From Ianthella basta (taxonomy: Eukaryota; Porifera; Demospongiae; Verongiida; Ianthellidae), in the NCBI GenBank assembly GCA_964019415.1, contig OZ025885.1, forward strand, positions 4,242,620-4,306,619: DNA of 64,000 nucleotides, in the 5' to 3' direction. Below are positions 39,457 to 49,144 of the stretch, piece by piece. A program made the translations under genes and the position numbers. The notes below the pieces were generated by a model that saw nothing but the letters and a program-made list of their open reading frames with translations, was not told where the DNA came from and searched no databases. The first letter of the stretch is position 1. Each line of letters starts with the position of its first letter.

Positions 39457-41715
39457 ATGTGTGTGCGCCGGTTGGCCCTGTGCGCAGCGGTGCTTGTCGT
39501 CGCTCTTGCCAACGTAACCGCGCAACGGGAACCAAGGGCACTGAGTGACGGGGCTCGGGCGGGACGAGAAGTACTCAAAGTCTGGTTGGATCTTGTGGAA
39601 GGAGAGCCTGAGAAACTCACCGAGCTGGCCGTCAGCCTCCCTCCCTCCATCAGTGAGTCATGCATCCATGCTGTAGAAGAGATGTTTCACAATGACTCGC
39701 ATACTTTCATTCGGATGCTTGACGCCTGGGGAAAGCCCAGTGGGGGGATCCTGAACGGGAACACGATGTGGCTGGGGAGCTATGACGAGTGTGCCCTTTT
39801 GAGCATCACAGATTACTGCATTCTAAAACTACTCCTAGGTAGTGATGAAGGCATTTGGAGTGGTGTATTCACAGAAGAGGTAGCCATATTCTCCTTAGCC
39901 ATGTGCGTACCTGTTCAATGCGATGCGGAGGACGTGAAGAAGGCAGTTGATGCAGTTGTCCTTAGTCGACTGGACAATAGCGTTCAAACTGGTGTCCCTG
40001 TGCGCTCAGAGGTGAAGTGCAATAACTTTGAGAGCAAGCCTCTATCTTCTGGGGCTATTGTAGTAATCTTCTTTTGTTGTTTCACAGTCATTGTGGTTGG
40101 TCTTGCCACATTGTGTGATGCTTGTTTTAGAGTTTATGGACGCCGAAAAGTGACTACCGAGGACAAAAGTTTGAATTCAGAACAGATGGAGAAAACGCCC
40201 TTGTTGACTCGAAGTTTGTTCTTTAGTAAAGCTCATCCTGTAGGTTCGCTCACATGGGGAGAGAGGATTAAATGTTGGGTTCTCACCTGCTTGAAAGAAT
40301 CAGTGCAAGCGTTCTCACTCTACCGCAGCCTCTCTGCTCTCCTGAGCACAAAACGATCACCCACCACAGTTGGCTGTGCAGATGGTATTCGTGTGATAAG
40401 CTTATGCTGGTATATTGCAGGGCACACTCTTGTGTGGCTTATCTCAGGAAATCTTCTCGACAACGGACTGGAGTTCATGAGAGTGCAAATCCCACAGGCG
40501 TTTGCCCAGCTTATAGTCCAAGGGTTCTTCTCTGTGGACAGTTTTCTCTTCATCAGTGGCCTCCTTGTATCTTACCTTACTCTGCAGGAAATGTCGTTTC
40601 GAGCTGCCAAAGGTCTAGTATGGCGAGTTTTCCCTTTTGTCTCATATTACATCTACCGGTATCTCCGTCTCACAATTGTGTATGGGCTTGTATTGGTGTT
40701 CTTCATCCAGATCCTACCGTACTTGGGTTATGGACCAGTGTGGTCAACCGTTGATAACTATGTGAATGACTGTGGCGAGTATTGGTGGACCAACCTGCTG
40801 TACATTAACAACTTCTACCCGTCATTCAACAACCACTGTATTACCGGTACGTGGTACCTATCTGTGGATATGCAGCTCTATGCCATCAGCCCGGTCCTTC
40901 TAATCCCCCTATTCCTGTACTGGCCACTTGGCATCACCCTCCTGATCACCGTGCTATTAGCCTGCATGCTAGTCACTGGTGTACTAAGCGGGGTGTACGA
41001 CCTGGTTCTTAGTCCGCTGCAGGGAGTCCTTGGCCCAAACATGACTCTGACGCACTGGATGGAGATCCTCACCCCATACAACAACATTTACTACGATAAG
41101 CCATACTGCCGCATCCCCCCCTACCTAGTGGGAATGCTTGTAGGGTTTCTCCTATACCGACAATTGAAACTTCCCTTTAAGCGAATAGTGAATGCTGTGG
41201 TGCATGGAGGCTCCGTGGTTTGCACACTTGTTCTCACCTCTACACTCATTTTCGGTTTGTACCCAATGTGGCATGGACACGTTTACTCTCTCACGGAAGA
41301 GGTCTTGTTTAACGTTCTCAGTCGACTAACATGGGGGATTGCATTGGCCTTTCTTGTGTTTGCCTGCCATAACGGGTACGGTGGTTGGTTGAACGCTGGG
41401 CTGTCATGGCCGGGTTGGACGCCCCTTGCCAGACTCTGTTTTCTTACCTTCCTCATCCACCCCATTGTTCTCTTTGCAACTGTTGAGTCTTTACAGAGGA
41501 CCCTTCACTGTACTTATGTGAGCATCTCTGTTCTTATGGTTGGCGAGATCACGCTGTCCTTTGGAATAGCGTTCATTGTATCTGCTCTTGTGGAGTATCC
41601 GCTGAAGGGGTTGTTGAAGGCCATTTTCAGGTGCTGTGGTGTTGAAAGGCAGTACCGACCATACAGTAGACCACCATCATTAGAAACTGAAACAATAGCC
41701 ATTCAATTTGGCTAA
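39457..41715 (+). CDS. NRF-6-type multi-pass acyltransferase, paralogue B1 (intronless, 752 aa)
   Basis: Single exon. A signal peptide (LALCAAVLVVALANVTAQ) and an NRF domain (SESCIHAVEEMF, LDAWGKPSGGILNG, LGSYDEC, SLAMCVPVQCDAEDV) are followed by one span (about 195-220), a cytoplasmic loop, and an acyltransferase-3 domain (about 300-725). The active-site region reads ADGIRVISLCWYIAGHT (His near residue 323), then VDSFLFISGLLVSYLTLQEM, YYIYRYLRLTIVYGL, WWTNLLYINNFYPSF and WYLSVDMQLYAISPVLLIPL. All landmarks are aligned with A1/A2, but overall similarity to A is only moderate, so A and B are old paralogues. The NRF domain should lie outside the cell or in the lumen. Substrates are unknown. Confidence 0.93.
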   Translation: MCVRRLALCAAVLVVALANVTAQREPRALSDGARAGREVLKVWLDLVEGEPEKLTELAVSLPPSISESCIHAVEEMFHNDSHTFIRMLDAWGKPSGGILNGNTMWLGSYDECALLSITDYCILKLLLGSDEGIWSGVFTEEVAIFSLAMCVPVQCDAEDVKKAVDAVVLSRLDNSVQTGVPVRSEVKCNNFESKPLSSGAIVVIFFCCFTVIVVGLATLCDACFRVYGRRKVTTEDKSLNSEQMEKTPLLTRSLFFSKAHPVGSLTWGERIKCWVLTCLKESVQAFSLYRSLSALLSTKRSPTTVGCADGIRVISLCWYIAGHTLVWLISGNLLDNGLEFMRVQIPQAFAQLIVQGFFSVDSFLFISGLLVSYLTLQEMSFRAAKGLVWRVFPFVSYYIYRYLRLTIVYGLVLVFFIQILPYLGYGPVWSTVDNYVNDCGEYWWTNLLYINNFYPSFNNHCITGTWYLSVDMQLYAISPVLLIPLFLYWPLGITLLITVLLACMLVTGVLSGVYDLVLSPLQGVLGPNMTLTHWMEILTPYNNIYYDKPYCRIPPYLVGMLVGFLLYRQLKLPFKRIVNAVVHGGSVVCTLVLTSTLIFGLYPMWHGHVYSLTEEVLFNVLSRLTWGIALAFLVFACHNGYGGWLNAGLSWPGWTPLARLCFLTFLIHPIVLFATVESLQRTLHCTYVSISVLMVGEITLSFGIAFIVSALVEYPLKGLLKAIFRCCGVERQYRPYSRPPSLETETIAIQFG

Positions 41716-41855
41716 TAGGCACATTACAAGAAAGTTTATTTCATTTTGTTCATGCACGACTAATTCTTTTATGGTGTGATTGGGTTCCATTTGATTTCAT
41801 GGATGTACTTGCACACAGCGTTTCTCCCATTGATTTGATTTTAAAATCAGGTATA
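41716..41855 (+). other. B1 3' UTR, homologous to B2 3' UTR
   Basis: Nearly identical to 46232-46367 up to AAAATCAGGTAT, where the two copies part abruptly. In B1 a LINE fragment follows at that point. Confidence 0.75.
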
Positions 41856-43012
41856 TTATTATTATTATTATTATTATTATGCCACATGCCCTCAGGCACT
41901 AGGGCCAAACTGCCCTGTGAGGCCAAAAGAAGCAGCAAAGTAAACATCATAATAAGCATAATTATAGTCATGTCAGTATTGTCAATTAATTAGTTCAACA
42001 GCAATCAGTCCGGACAGGTACTTGAAAGGGGGCATTAGCTAATAGAATCGGGCACTCCACATCTTCATAATGGCTTTCAATATTGATGCGTGCTGGCATC
42101 TCCTGTCCAATACGCAGACCAACTTGTCATCCTCCTCGAGATTATCAAAATTATTGATTACTTGCCTCATGCACTGTAGGAGAGCTTGTCGTTCTGTGCC
42201 CCATGCATGACACTCCAACAACCAATGGGGCACATCCTCAATCTTCCCTGATTGACACTCCCGACACCTCTCCTCTCTCGGCAGCCCTCGCCATCGTCCA
42301 CTTTCATCATAAGGGGGCTGTCCCACCTCTCAGCATCATCGTCATCATCCGTCTCAGAGACTTACTAGCTACTTCCAAGCATCACGATTCACTACCCTTT
42401 TCTTTTAGTAGTCGCAATGTTGCCAACTTAGGTTTGGTACTAAGCTCACATGTCCATTCATCCTCAATTGACCTCTTTGCACAAGTTTCTAACATAACTT
42501 TGATTTCTGCACTGGATAGGCCTCGTACCTCCTCAGCTCCAACACCATCCCACCCAAATGACTTAAGACAATCCTGTAGTTTCATCATCCATGACCCTCC
42601 ACACACCATAGCTTCTACTGCAGCTACTCTCAAAATCCTGCCATCATACAAGGGTTAGACAGTATTCTAAACCAGAATGCAGCACACCTGACCCTAGCTT
42701 ACCAAGCAACTGGCATAGCATCTGCTTCCATCAGCAATGATGCCTTAGGGTGACGTAGTCCAACACCAATCCCTCTAACTTGTGGTGGCAGCCCCAAATC
42801 TCAACTCCATACATTAACACAGATTCCACCAAAGACTGCAACAACTGTAGAAAGGATCTGCCATTCACCTCTCCAACTGACTCACGGCAGTTCCGCAGCC
42901 ATGCGCCCAAAGCCTGTGAACCTAGCTTCACCCTATGCTCTACCATCTCAGAACAGTCTAGGAACTCATCTATCACACTGTTCTGAGATGGTAGAGCATA
43001 GGGTTCTACCTG
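41856..43012 (-). mobile_element. 3' part of a non-LTR retrotransposon (LINE), minus strand
   Basis: On the minus strand, scraps of the C-terminal end of a LINE ORF2 are visible in order. First KLGSQALGAWLRNC with VNGRSFLQLLQSLVESVLMY and GVEIWGC (about 42945-42780). Then SFGWDGVGAEEVRGLSSAEI (about 42580-42500). Then RCRECQSGKIEDVPHWLLEC (about 42270-42210), the terminal Cys/His motif. Frames are broken. The 3' end carries an (AAT)n tail, seen as (ATT)n at 41857-41881 on the plus strand, directly at the break with the B1 3' UTR. It replaces about 560 bp that is still present after B2. Confidence 0.75.
42930..43003. repeat. Perfect 27-bp inverted repeat at the LINE 5' end
   Basis: CCCTATGCTCTACCATCTCA (continuing GAACAGT) at 42930-42956 is inverted at 42977-43003 (ACTGTTCTGAGATGGTAGAG continuing CATAGGG). 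A reversed copy of element sequence at the 5' end is what twin priming during LINE insertion would leave. Confidence 0.75.
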
Positions 43013-43250
43013 CCTGTGAGTTGTGCGATGTGTGCAGGAGACTAGGAATGGAGGCAAATCACACCCACTGTAACATCCGTGTCACCTTTACAACAGTACT
43101 CACACAGCTGAGGTGTAGTGACAGTGTAGTCATCATTAGAAAGCTCAAATAAAACCACACAACGCGTCTTTAGCTTGATGTGCTACGTGATGTGAAGATT
43201 ACAAGATGAAGGACTGATGTGATGTAGTATGTACAAAATTGAAATCATAA

Positions 43251-43297
<47 letters not shown>

Positions 43298-43428
43298 GTG
43301 TCATTCTTTCCATCTGTGGCCACAAGTGGGTTTGCAGCACTTGTAGAAGATGGTCATGGGCTCATCTGCTGAACGAGTCTGCATCTGCATGAAGTAGGCT
43401 CTGGGGTGTGAGCACTTTGGACAGGTCT
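43013..43428 (-). pseudogene. Duplicated last exon of POLR3K with its downstream region
   Basis: 43013-43428 copies 46933-47464. The copied exon (43428-43301, stop TGA 43301-43303) still reads CPKCSHPRAYFMQMQTRSAD, then EPMTIFYKCCKPTCGHRWKE, with no damage: a complete TFIIS-type zinc ribbon. Homology ends exactly at the exon's 5' edge. The acceptor context is changed (GGAGCAGACC) and no first exon exists upstream, so it should not make RPC11. The (GT)n tract next to the stop is shorter here (43253-43294) than in the parent. It lies between NRF-B1 and NRF-B2 and marks the duplication path. Confidence 0.88.
43253..43294. repeat. (GT)n microsatellite
   Basis: About 42 bp of GT, the shorter twin of the 47183-47332 tract in the duplicated segment. 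Confidence 0.95.
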
Positions 43429-43429
43429 G

Positions 43430-43640
43430 CTCCATAATAGCAGCCCATGCTGACCTGCTGATTATGTGCAAGGCGCTGTACCTGCTGTACAACACATTTA
43501 GCTAAGGTCGAGCTATAGCCACCAAGTTGCACGCTACTGTATAGATAGCTATAGCTAACTACCATGGTATTTAACTGACATGCACAATAAAACTCGTAAT
43601 ACCAGTACCCATGGACATATATAGCACGTGCTCTATTGCA
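43430..43640. repeat. Duplicated flank (copy 2 of the pre-B segment)
   Basis: Matches 36335-36640 block by block. It begins at the very base where homology to the POLR3K exon ends. Confidence 0.7.
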
Positions 43641-43972
43641 CTATCCAAGTAGCCCTACACAATGATAGTCCTTCAGTTTGCTGTTATGCACAGGCCTAGG
43701 CCAGCGCGCTGTTTTGTTTGACTGCACAAGCGCATACGCGCCATCAGGTTACGTTTCCTGCTGACACATGACGGCCGATTACGTAAGAAAGGTGAACACT
43801 CGCGTGGATTTCAATGTAGTAGGTAATATCCACGTACACGTGCGTGGATACCGTATAATTCACCGTGATCATGACCAGGTCGTGCCCCTGATTATAATTA
43901 AATCTATCTATTAGGACCAGAGGTGACCGGGGGAGGGTGGTCTAGGACCCCGGGCTTGCAGATAACGAGACA
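43641..43972. promoter_or_regulatory. 5' flank of NRF-B2
   Basis: The last 200 bp are homologous to the B1 flank. A short insertion with CACGTACACGTGCGTGG (about 43830-43848) is seen only here. Confidence 0.5.
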
Positions 43973-46231
43973 ATGTGTGTGCGCCGGCTGGCCCTGTGCG
44001 CAGCGGTGCTTGTCGTCGCTCTTGCCAACGTACCCGCGCAACGGGAACCAAGGGCACTGAGTGACGGGGCTCGGGCGGGACGAGAAGTACTCAAAGTCTG
44101 GTTGGATCTTGTGGATGGAGAGCCTGAGAAACTCACCGAGCTAGCCGTCAGCCTCCCTCCCTCCATCAGTGAGTCATGCATTCATGCTGTAGAAGAGATG
44201 TTTCTCAATGACTCGCATACTTTCATTCGGATGCTTGACGCCTGGGGAAAGCCCAGTGGGGGGATCCTGAACGGGAACACGATGTGGCTGGGGAGCTATG
44301 ACGAGTGTGCACTTTTGAGTATCACAGATTACTGCATTCTAAAACTACTCCTAGGTAGTGATGAAGGCATTTGGAGTGGTGTATTCACAGAAGAGGTAGC
44401 CATATTCTCCTTAGCCATGTGCGTACCTGTTCAATGCGATGCGGAGGACGTGAAGAAGGCAGTTGATGCAGTTGTCCTTAGTCGACTGGACAATAGCGAT
44501 CAAACTGGTGTCCCTGTGCGCTCAGAGGTGAAGTGCAATAACTTTGAGAGCAAGCCTCTATCTTCTGGGGCTATTGTAGTAATCTTCTTTTGTTGTTTCA
44601 CAGTCATTGTGGTTGGTCTTGCCACATTGTGTGATGCTTGTTTTAGAGTTTATGGACGCCGAAAAGTGACTACCGAGGACAAAAGTTTGAATTCAGAACA
44701 GATGGAGAAAACACCCTTGTTGACTCGAAGTTTGTTCTTTAGTCAAGTTCATCCTGTAGGTTCGCTCACACGGGGAGAGAGGATTAAATGTTGGGTTCTC
44801 ACCTGCTTGAAAGAATCAGTTCAAGCATTCTCACTCTACCACAGCCTCTCTGCTCTCCTGAGCACAAAACAATCACCCACCACAGTTGGCTGTGCAGATG
44901 GTATTCGTGTGATAAGCTTATGCTGGTATATTGCAGGGCACACTCTTGTGTGGCTTATCTCAGGAAATCTTCTCGACAACGGACTGGAATTCATGAGAGT
45001 GCAAATCCCACAGGCGTTTGCCCAGCTTATAGTCCAAGGGTTCTTCTCTGTGGACAGTTTTCTCTTCATCAGTGGCCTCCTTGTATCTTACCTTACTCTG
45101 CAGGAAATGTCGTTTCGAGCTGCCAAAGGTCTAGTATGGTGGGTTTTCCCTTTTGTCTCATATTACATCTATCGGTATCTCCGTCTCACAATTGTGTATG
45201 GGCTTGTATTGGTGTTCTTCATCCAGATCCTACCGTACTTGGGTTATGGACCAGTGTGGTCAACCGTTGATAACTATGCCGATGACTGTGGCAAGTATTG
45301 GTGGACCAACCTGCTGTACATTAACAACTTCTACCCGTCATTCAACAACCACTGTATTACCGGTACGTGGTACCTATCTGTGGATATGCAGCTCTACGCC
45401 ATCAGCCCGGTCCTTCTAATCCCCCTATTCCTGTACTGGCCACTTGGCATCACCCTCCTGATCACCGTGCTATTAGCCTGCATGCTAGTCACTGGTGTAC
45501 TGAGTGGGGTGTACGACCTGGTTCTTAGTCCGCTGCAGGGAGTCCTTGGCCCAAACATGACTCTGACGCACTGGATGGAGATCCTCACCCCATACAACAA
45601 CATTTACTACGATAAGCCATACTGCCGCATCCCCCCCTACCTAGTGGGAATGCTTGTAGGGTTTCTCCTATACCGACAATTGAAACTTCCCTTTAAGCGA
45701 ATAGTGAATGCTGTGGTGCATGGAGGCTCCCTGGTTTGCACACTTGTTCTCACCTCTACACTCATTTTCGGTTTGTACCCAATGTGGCATGGACACGTTT
45801 ACTCTCTCACGGAAGAGGTCTTGTTTAACGTTCTCAGTCGACTAACATGGGGGATTGCGTTGGCCTTTCTTGTGTTTGCCTGCCATAACGGGTACGGTGG
45901 TTGGTTGAACGCTGGGCTGTCATGGCCGGGTTGGACGCCCCTTGCCAGACTCTGTTTTCTTACCTTCCTCATCCACCCCATTGTTCTCTTTGCAACTGTT
46001 GAGTCTTTACAGAGGACCCTTCACTGTACTTATGTGAGCATCTCTGTTCTTATGGTTGGCGAGATCATGCTGTCCTTTGGAATAGCGTTCATTGTATCTG
46101 CTCTTGTGGAGTATCCGCTGAAGGGGTTGTTGAAGGCCATTTTCAGGTGCTGTGGTGTTGAAAGGCAGTACCGACCGTACAGTAGACCACCATCATTAGA
46201 AACTGAAACAATAGCCATTCAATTTGGCTAA
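43973..46231 (+). CDS. NRF-6-type multi-pass acyltransferase, paralogue B2 (intronless, 752 aa)
   Basis: Nearly identical to B1: same length, no indels, and fewer than twenty replacements over 752 residues. Examples are NVPAQ for NVTAQ, LVDGE for LVEGE, YHSL for YRSL, VWWVF for VWRVF and YADDCGKYW for YVNDCGEYW. All landmarks of the NRF and acyltransferase-3 domains remain (ADGIRVISLCWYIAGHT, VDSFLFISGLLVSY, WYLSVDMQLYAISP). The duplication is therefore recent and both copies look intact. The 3' UTR is shared for about 136 bp. Confidence 0.93.
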   Translation: MCVRRLALCAAVLVVALANVPAQREPRALSDGARAGREVLKVWLDLVDGEPEKLTELAVSLPPSISESCIHAVEEMFLNDSHTFIRMLDAWGKPSGGILNGNTMWLGSYDECALLSITDYCILKLLLGSDEGIWSGVFTEEVAIFSLAMCVPVQCDAEDVKKAVDAVVLSRLDNSDQTGVPVRSEVKCNNFESKPLSSGAIVVIFFCCFTVIVVGLATLCDACFRVYGRRKVTTEDKSLNSEQMEKTPLLTRSLFFSQVHPVGSLTRGERIKCWVLTCLKESVQAFSLYHSLSALLSTKQSPTTVGCADGIRVISLCWYIAGHTLVWLISGNLLDNGLEFMRVQIPQAFAQLIVQGFFSVDSFLFISGLLVSYLTLQEMSFRAAKGLVWWVFPFVSYYIYRYLRLTIVYGLVLVFFIQILPYLGYGPVWSTVDNYADDCGKYWWTNLLYINNFYPSFNNHCITGTWYLSVDMQLYAISPVLLIPLFLYWPLGITLLITVLLACMLVTGVLSGVYDLVLSPLQGVLGPNMTLTHWMEILTPYNNIYYDKPYCRIPPYLVGMLVGFLLYRQLKLPFKRIVNAVVHGGSLVCTLVLTSTLIFGLYPMWHGHVYSLTEEVLFNVLSRLTWGIALAFLVFACHNGYGGWLNAGLSWPGWTPLARLCFLTFLIHPIVLFATVESLQRTLHCTYVSISVLMVGEIMLSFGIAFIVSALVEYPLKGLLKAIFRCCGVERQYRPYSRPPSLETETIAIQFG

Positions 46232-47336
<1,105 letters not shown>

Positions 47337-48528
47337 TCATTCTTTCCATCTGTGGCCACAAGTGGGTTTGCAGCACTTGTAGAAGATGGTCATGGGCTCA
47401 TCTGCTGAACGGGTCTGCATCTGCATGAAATAGGCTCTGGGGTGTGAGCACTTTGGACAGGTCTCTGCACACATGGGAGAAGAAAGGAGACGTACACCAT
47501 TGAGGGACAATTGCAATACAGCTACCTGGTATTTGGTAAGTATCTGTTCACTATACCGGCTGTGTGCACATGCTAGTCTAATCTAGCCATCACCTCAATT
47601 AGCCTCTGTGTGCCAGAGAAGTAGGGCCCAGTGACTAGACCAGGACCAAACACAAATAAATGTGACTCGGACTGTCTATACCTAATCTCAAACCAGCCCA
47701 TCTCCATTCATTCCACCACTGACAATTCAAATGTGACTGCATCCAAGGTAGTTTGTGCATGATTCGGTAGAGGCTCATAGCTGCGATTGTAGATTTAGCA
47801 AATAATTAGATGAGCAATACTGCAGCTTGAAGAAAGGAGGGTCGCAGGACGTTTCGGCTCGAGAGCCTTTGTCAACTGCTTACAGTGTAAGCAGTTGACA
47901 AAGGCTCTCGTACACTGTAAGCAGTTGACAAAGGCTCTCGAGCCGAAACGTCCTGTGACCCTCCTTTCTTCAAGCTGCAGTATTGCTCATCTAATTATTT
48001 GCTAGTTTGTGCATGTTGTTGATCATGCAGAGTACATGTGCATATAATGTGTTCCACAATTATGCTCCCACTCCTAGAGGTACAATGATATATTCCAGAA
48101 TGGTGCAAAACTAAAGCAAATCCCATAAGGTGTGCAACAGTCACATGGACCAATCAAGCTGAGTTTGAGACTCTGCGCTTAGTGATTTGTCCATGTGACT
48201 GTCACGGATTTTAGGCCTTTTACAAAATCTTGGATATTCTTGTATACACAGCATGCACTTACGTCTCCACCATTTCAGTCACGTGTCATTCACATGCACA
48301 TGCATCGCCCCCTCCAGTTATTGACTTACCTTCAGTTGAGTCCACATTCTCCCAGGCCGCCTGTCCGCCCAATACATCGTCCACCTCCTTCATCTTGGGG
48401 TACTGTACAGAGGATACCTTCTTGCTGACGTTCTGGATGTAGGGACAGGTGTTGCAGGCGAACCGGTAACAACGCGGGCCTTCCTCCACCACCAACAGGT
48501 TGCCACACGTAGGACAAAAGAGGTACAT
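47337..48528 (-). CDS. POLR3K: RNA polymerase III subunit RPC11 (POLR3K), two exons, 108 aa
   Basis: Small subunit of RNA polymerase III, needed for RNA cleavage, termination and re-initiation. Exon 1 is 48528-48330 and exon 2 is 47464-47337. The product is 108 residues, the same as human POLR3K. The N-terminal zinc ribbon reads MYLFCPTCGNLLVVEEG..., then C..CPY (FACNTCPYIQNV). The linker is VDDVLGGQAAWENVDSTE. The C-terminal TFIIS-like ribbon is CPKCSHPRAYFMQMQTRSAD, EPMTIFYKCC, CGHRW, with the catalytic acidic pair in the RSADE hairpin. The intron (47465-48329) contains a palindromic hammerhead-like element. Confidence 0.97.
47796..48004. repeat. Palindromic element with hammerhead-like motifs (copy 2), POLR3K intron
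   Basis: Arms of about 92 bp, identical but for one base. The left arm runs from TAGCAAATAATTAGATGAGC and the right arm ends with its reverse complement. A spacer of about 25-30 bp repeats part of the motif. At 47921-47956 the plus strand reads GCAG-TTGACAA-AGGCTCTCGAGCC-GAAAC-GTC-CTGT: stem I GCAG/CTGT, stem II GGCT/AGCC, then GAA-ACGU-C. Relative to the hammerhead core CUGAUGA, C3 is U and G8 is A, so the 3-8 base pair is kept. The other arm carries the same on the minus strand. Confidence 0.75.
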
Positions 48529-49144
48529 TGTAAAATATTACAAGCCGAAACAGAAAATCCGCACACGAAGTAAGAAAGCTGCGTGCAAAGAGATCGGTCC
48601 TCCTTGATCTTCGCTGCGTGTGAAGCAGATTGTCAAGCTCTCAGCTAAACCAATATTGCTCAGCCGCCATTTTGTGCACGTGACCAAATGGGACTGCCCC
48701 CAGCAGCTAAGCCTCGTAAGGATGGGGCAGTGTCCTACGGATTCTTGCACCGCCGGCTGCCAGTTGCATGTACGTCTGCTGTTACAGACTCATTAATTCT
48801 AGATATTTAAGTTATAGAACAGCAGATGCTCGAGTGTCTTCTATAAGGATTAATAACTATATTGCACCTGACCATAGGTAGCTAGTATCCACCAGGCCAT
48901 ACCATTGCTAGTGCATGTACTACTTGAGCATAACAGCACCAGCAGTCACAACATGCTACCATCTCATTAAAGCACCACGCATACCACAAGTCTGAATACT
49001 GTTGCGTGTGTACAGTGAACAGGTGTGTGATGATAGATATCTTTTTAATAAACGAATAATACTGAAAATAGAAATGGTTGAGAGTGTGGACTGAGCTGCT
49101 TGAGAGCAGTTCAATAATAAAACCATGTGCATGCATGTCTGCCA
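48529..49144. other. POLR3K upstream region and spacer
   Basis: The first 200 bp must include the POLR3K promoter. No TATA box is clear. The rest shows no gene. It ends at the 3' end of the GTSF1-like gene. Confidence 0.5.

Noticed and set aside
40272..40754. 160-codon second-frame ORFs within NRF-B1 and NRF-B2 (also 44788-45270)
   Set aside because: They are out-of-frame shadows kept open in both copies only because the DNA is nearly identical. The main frame has full domain support.
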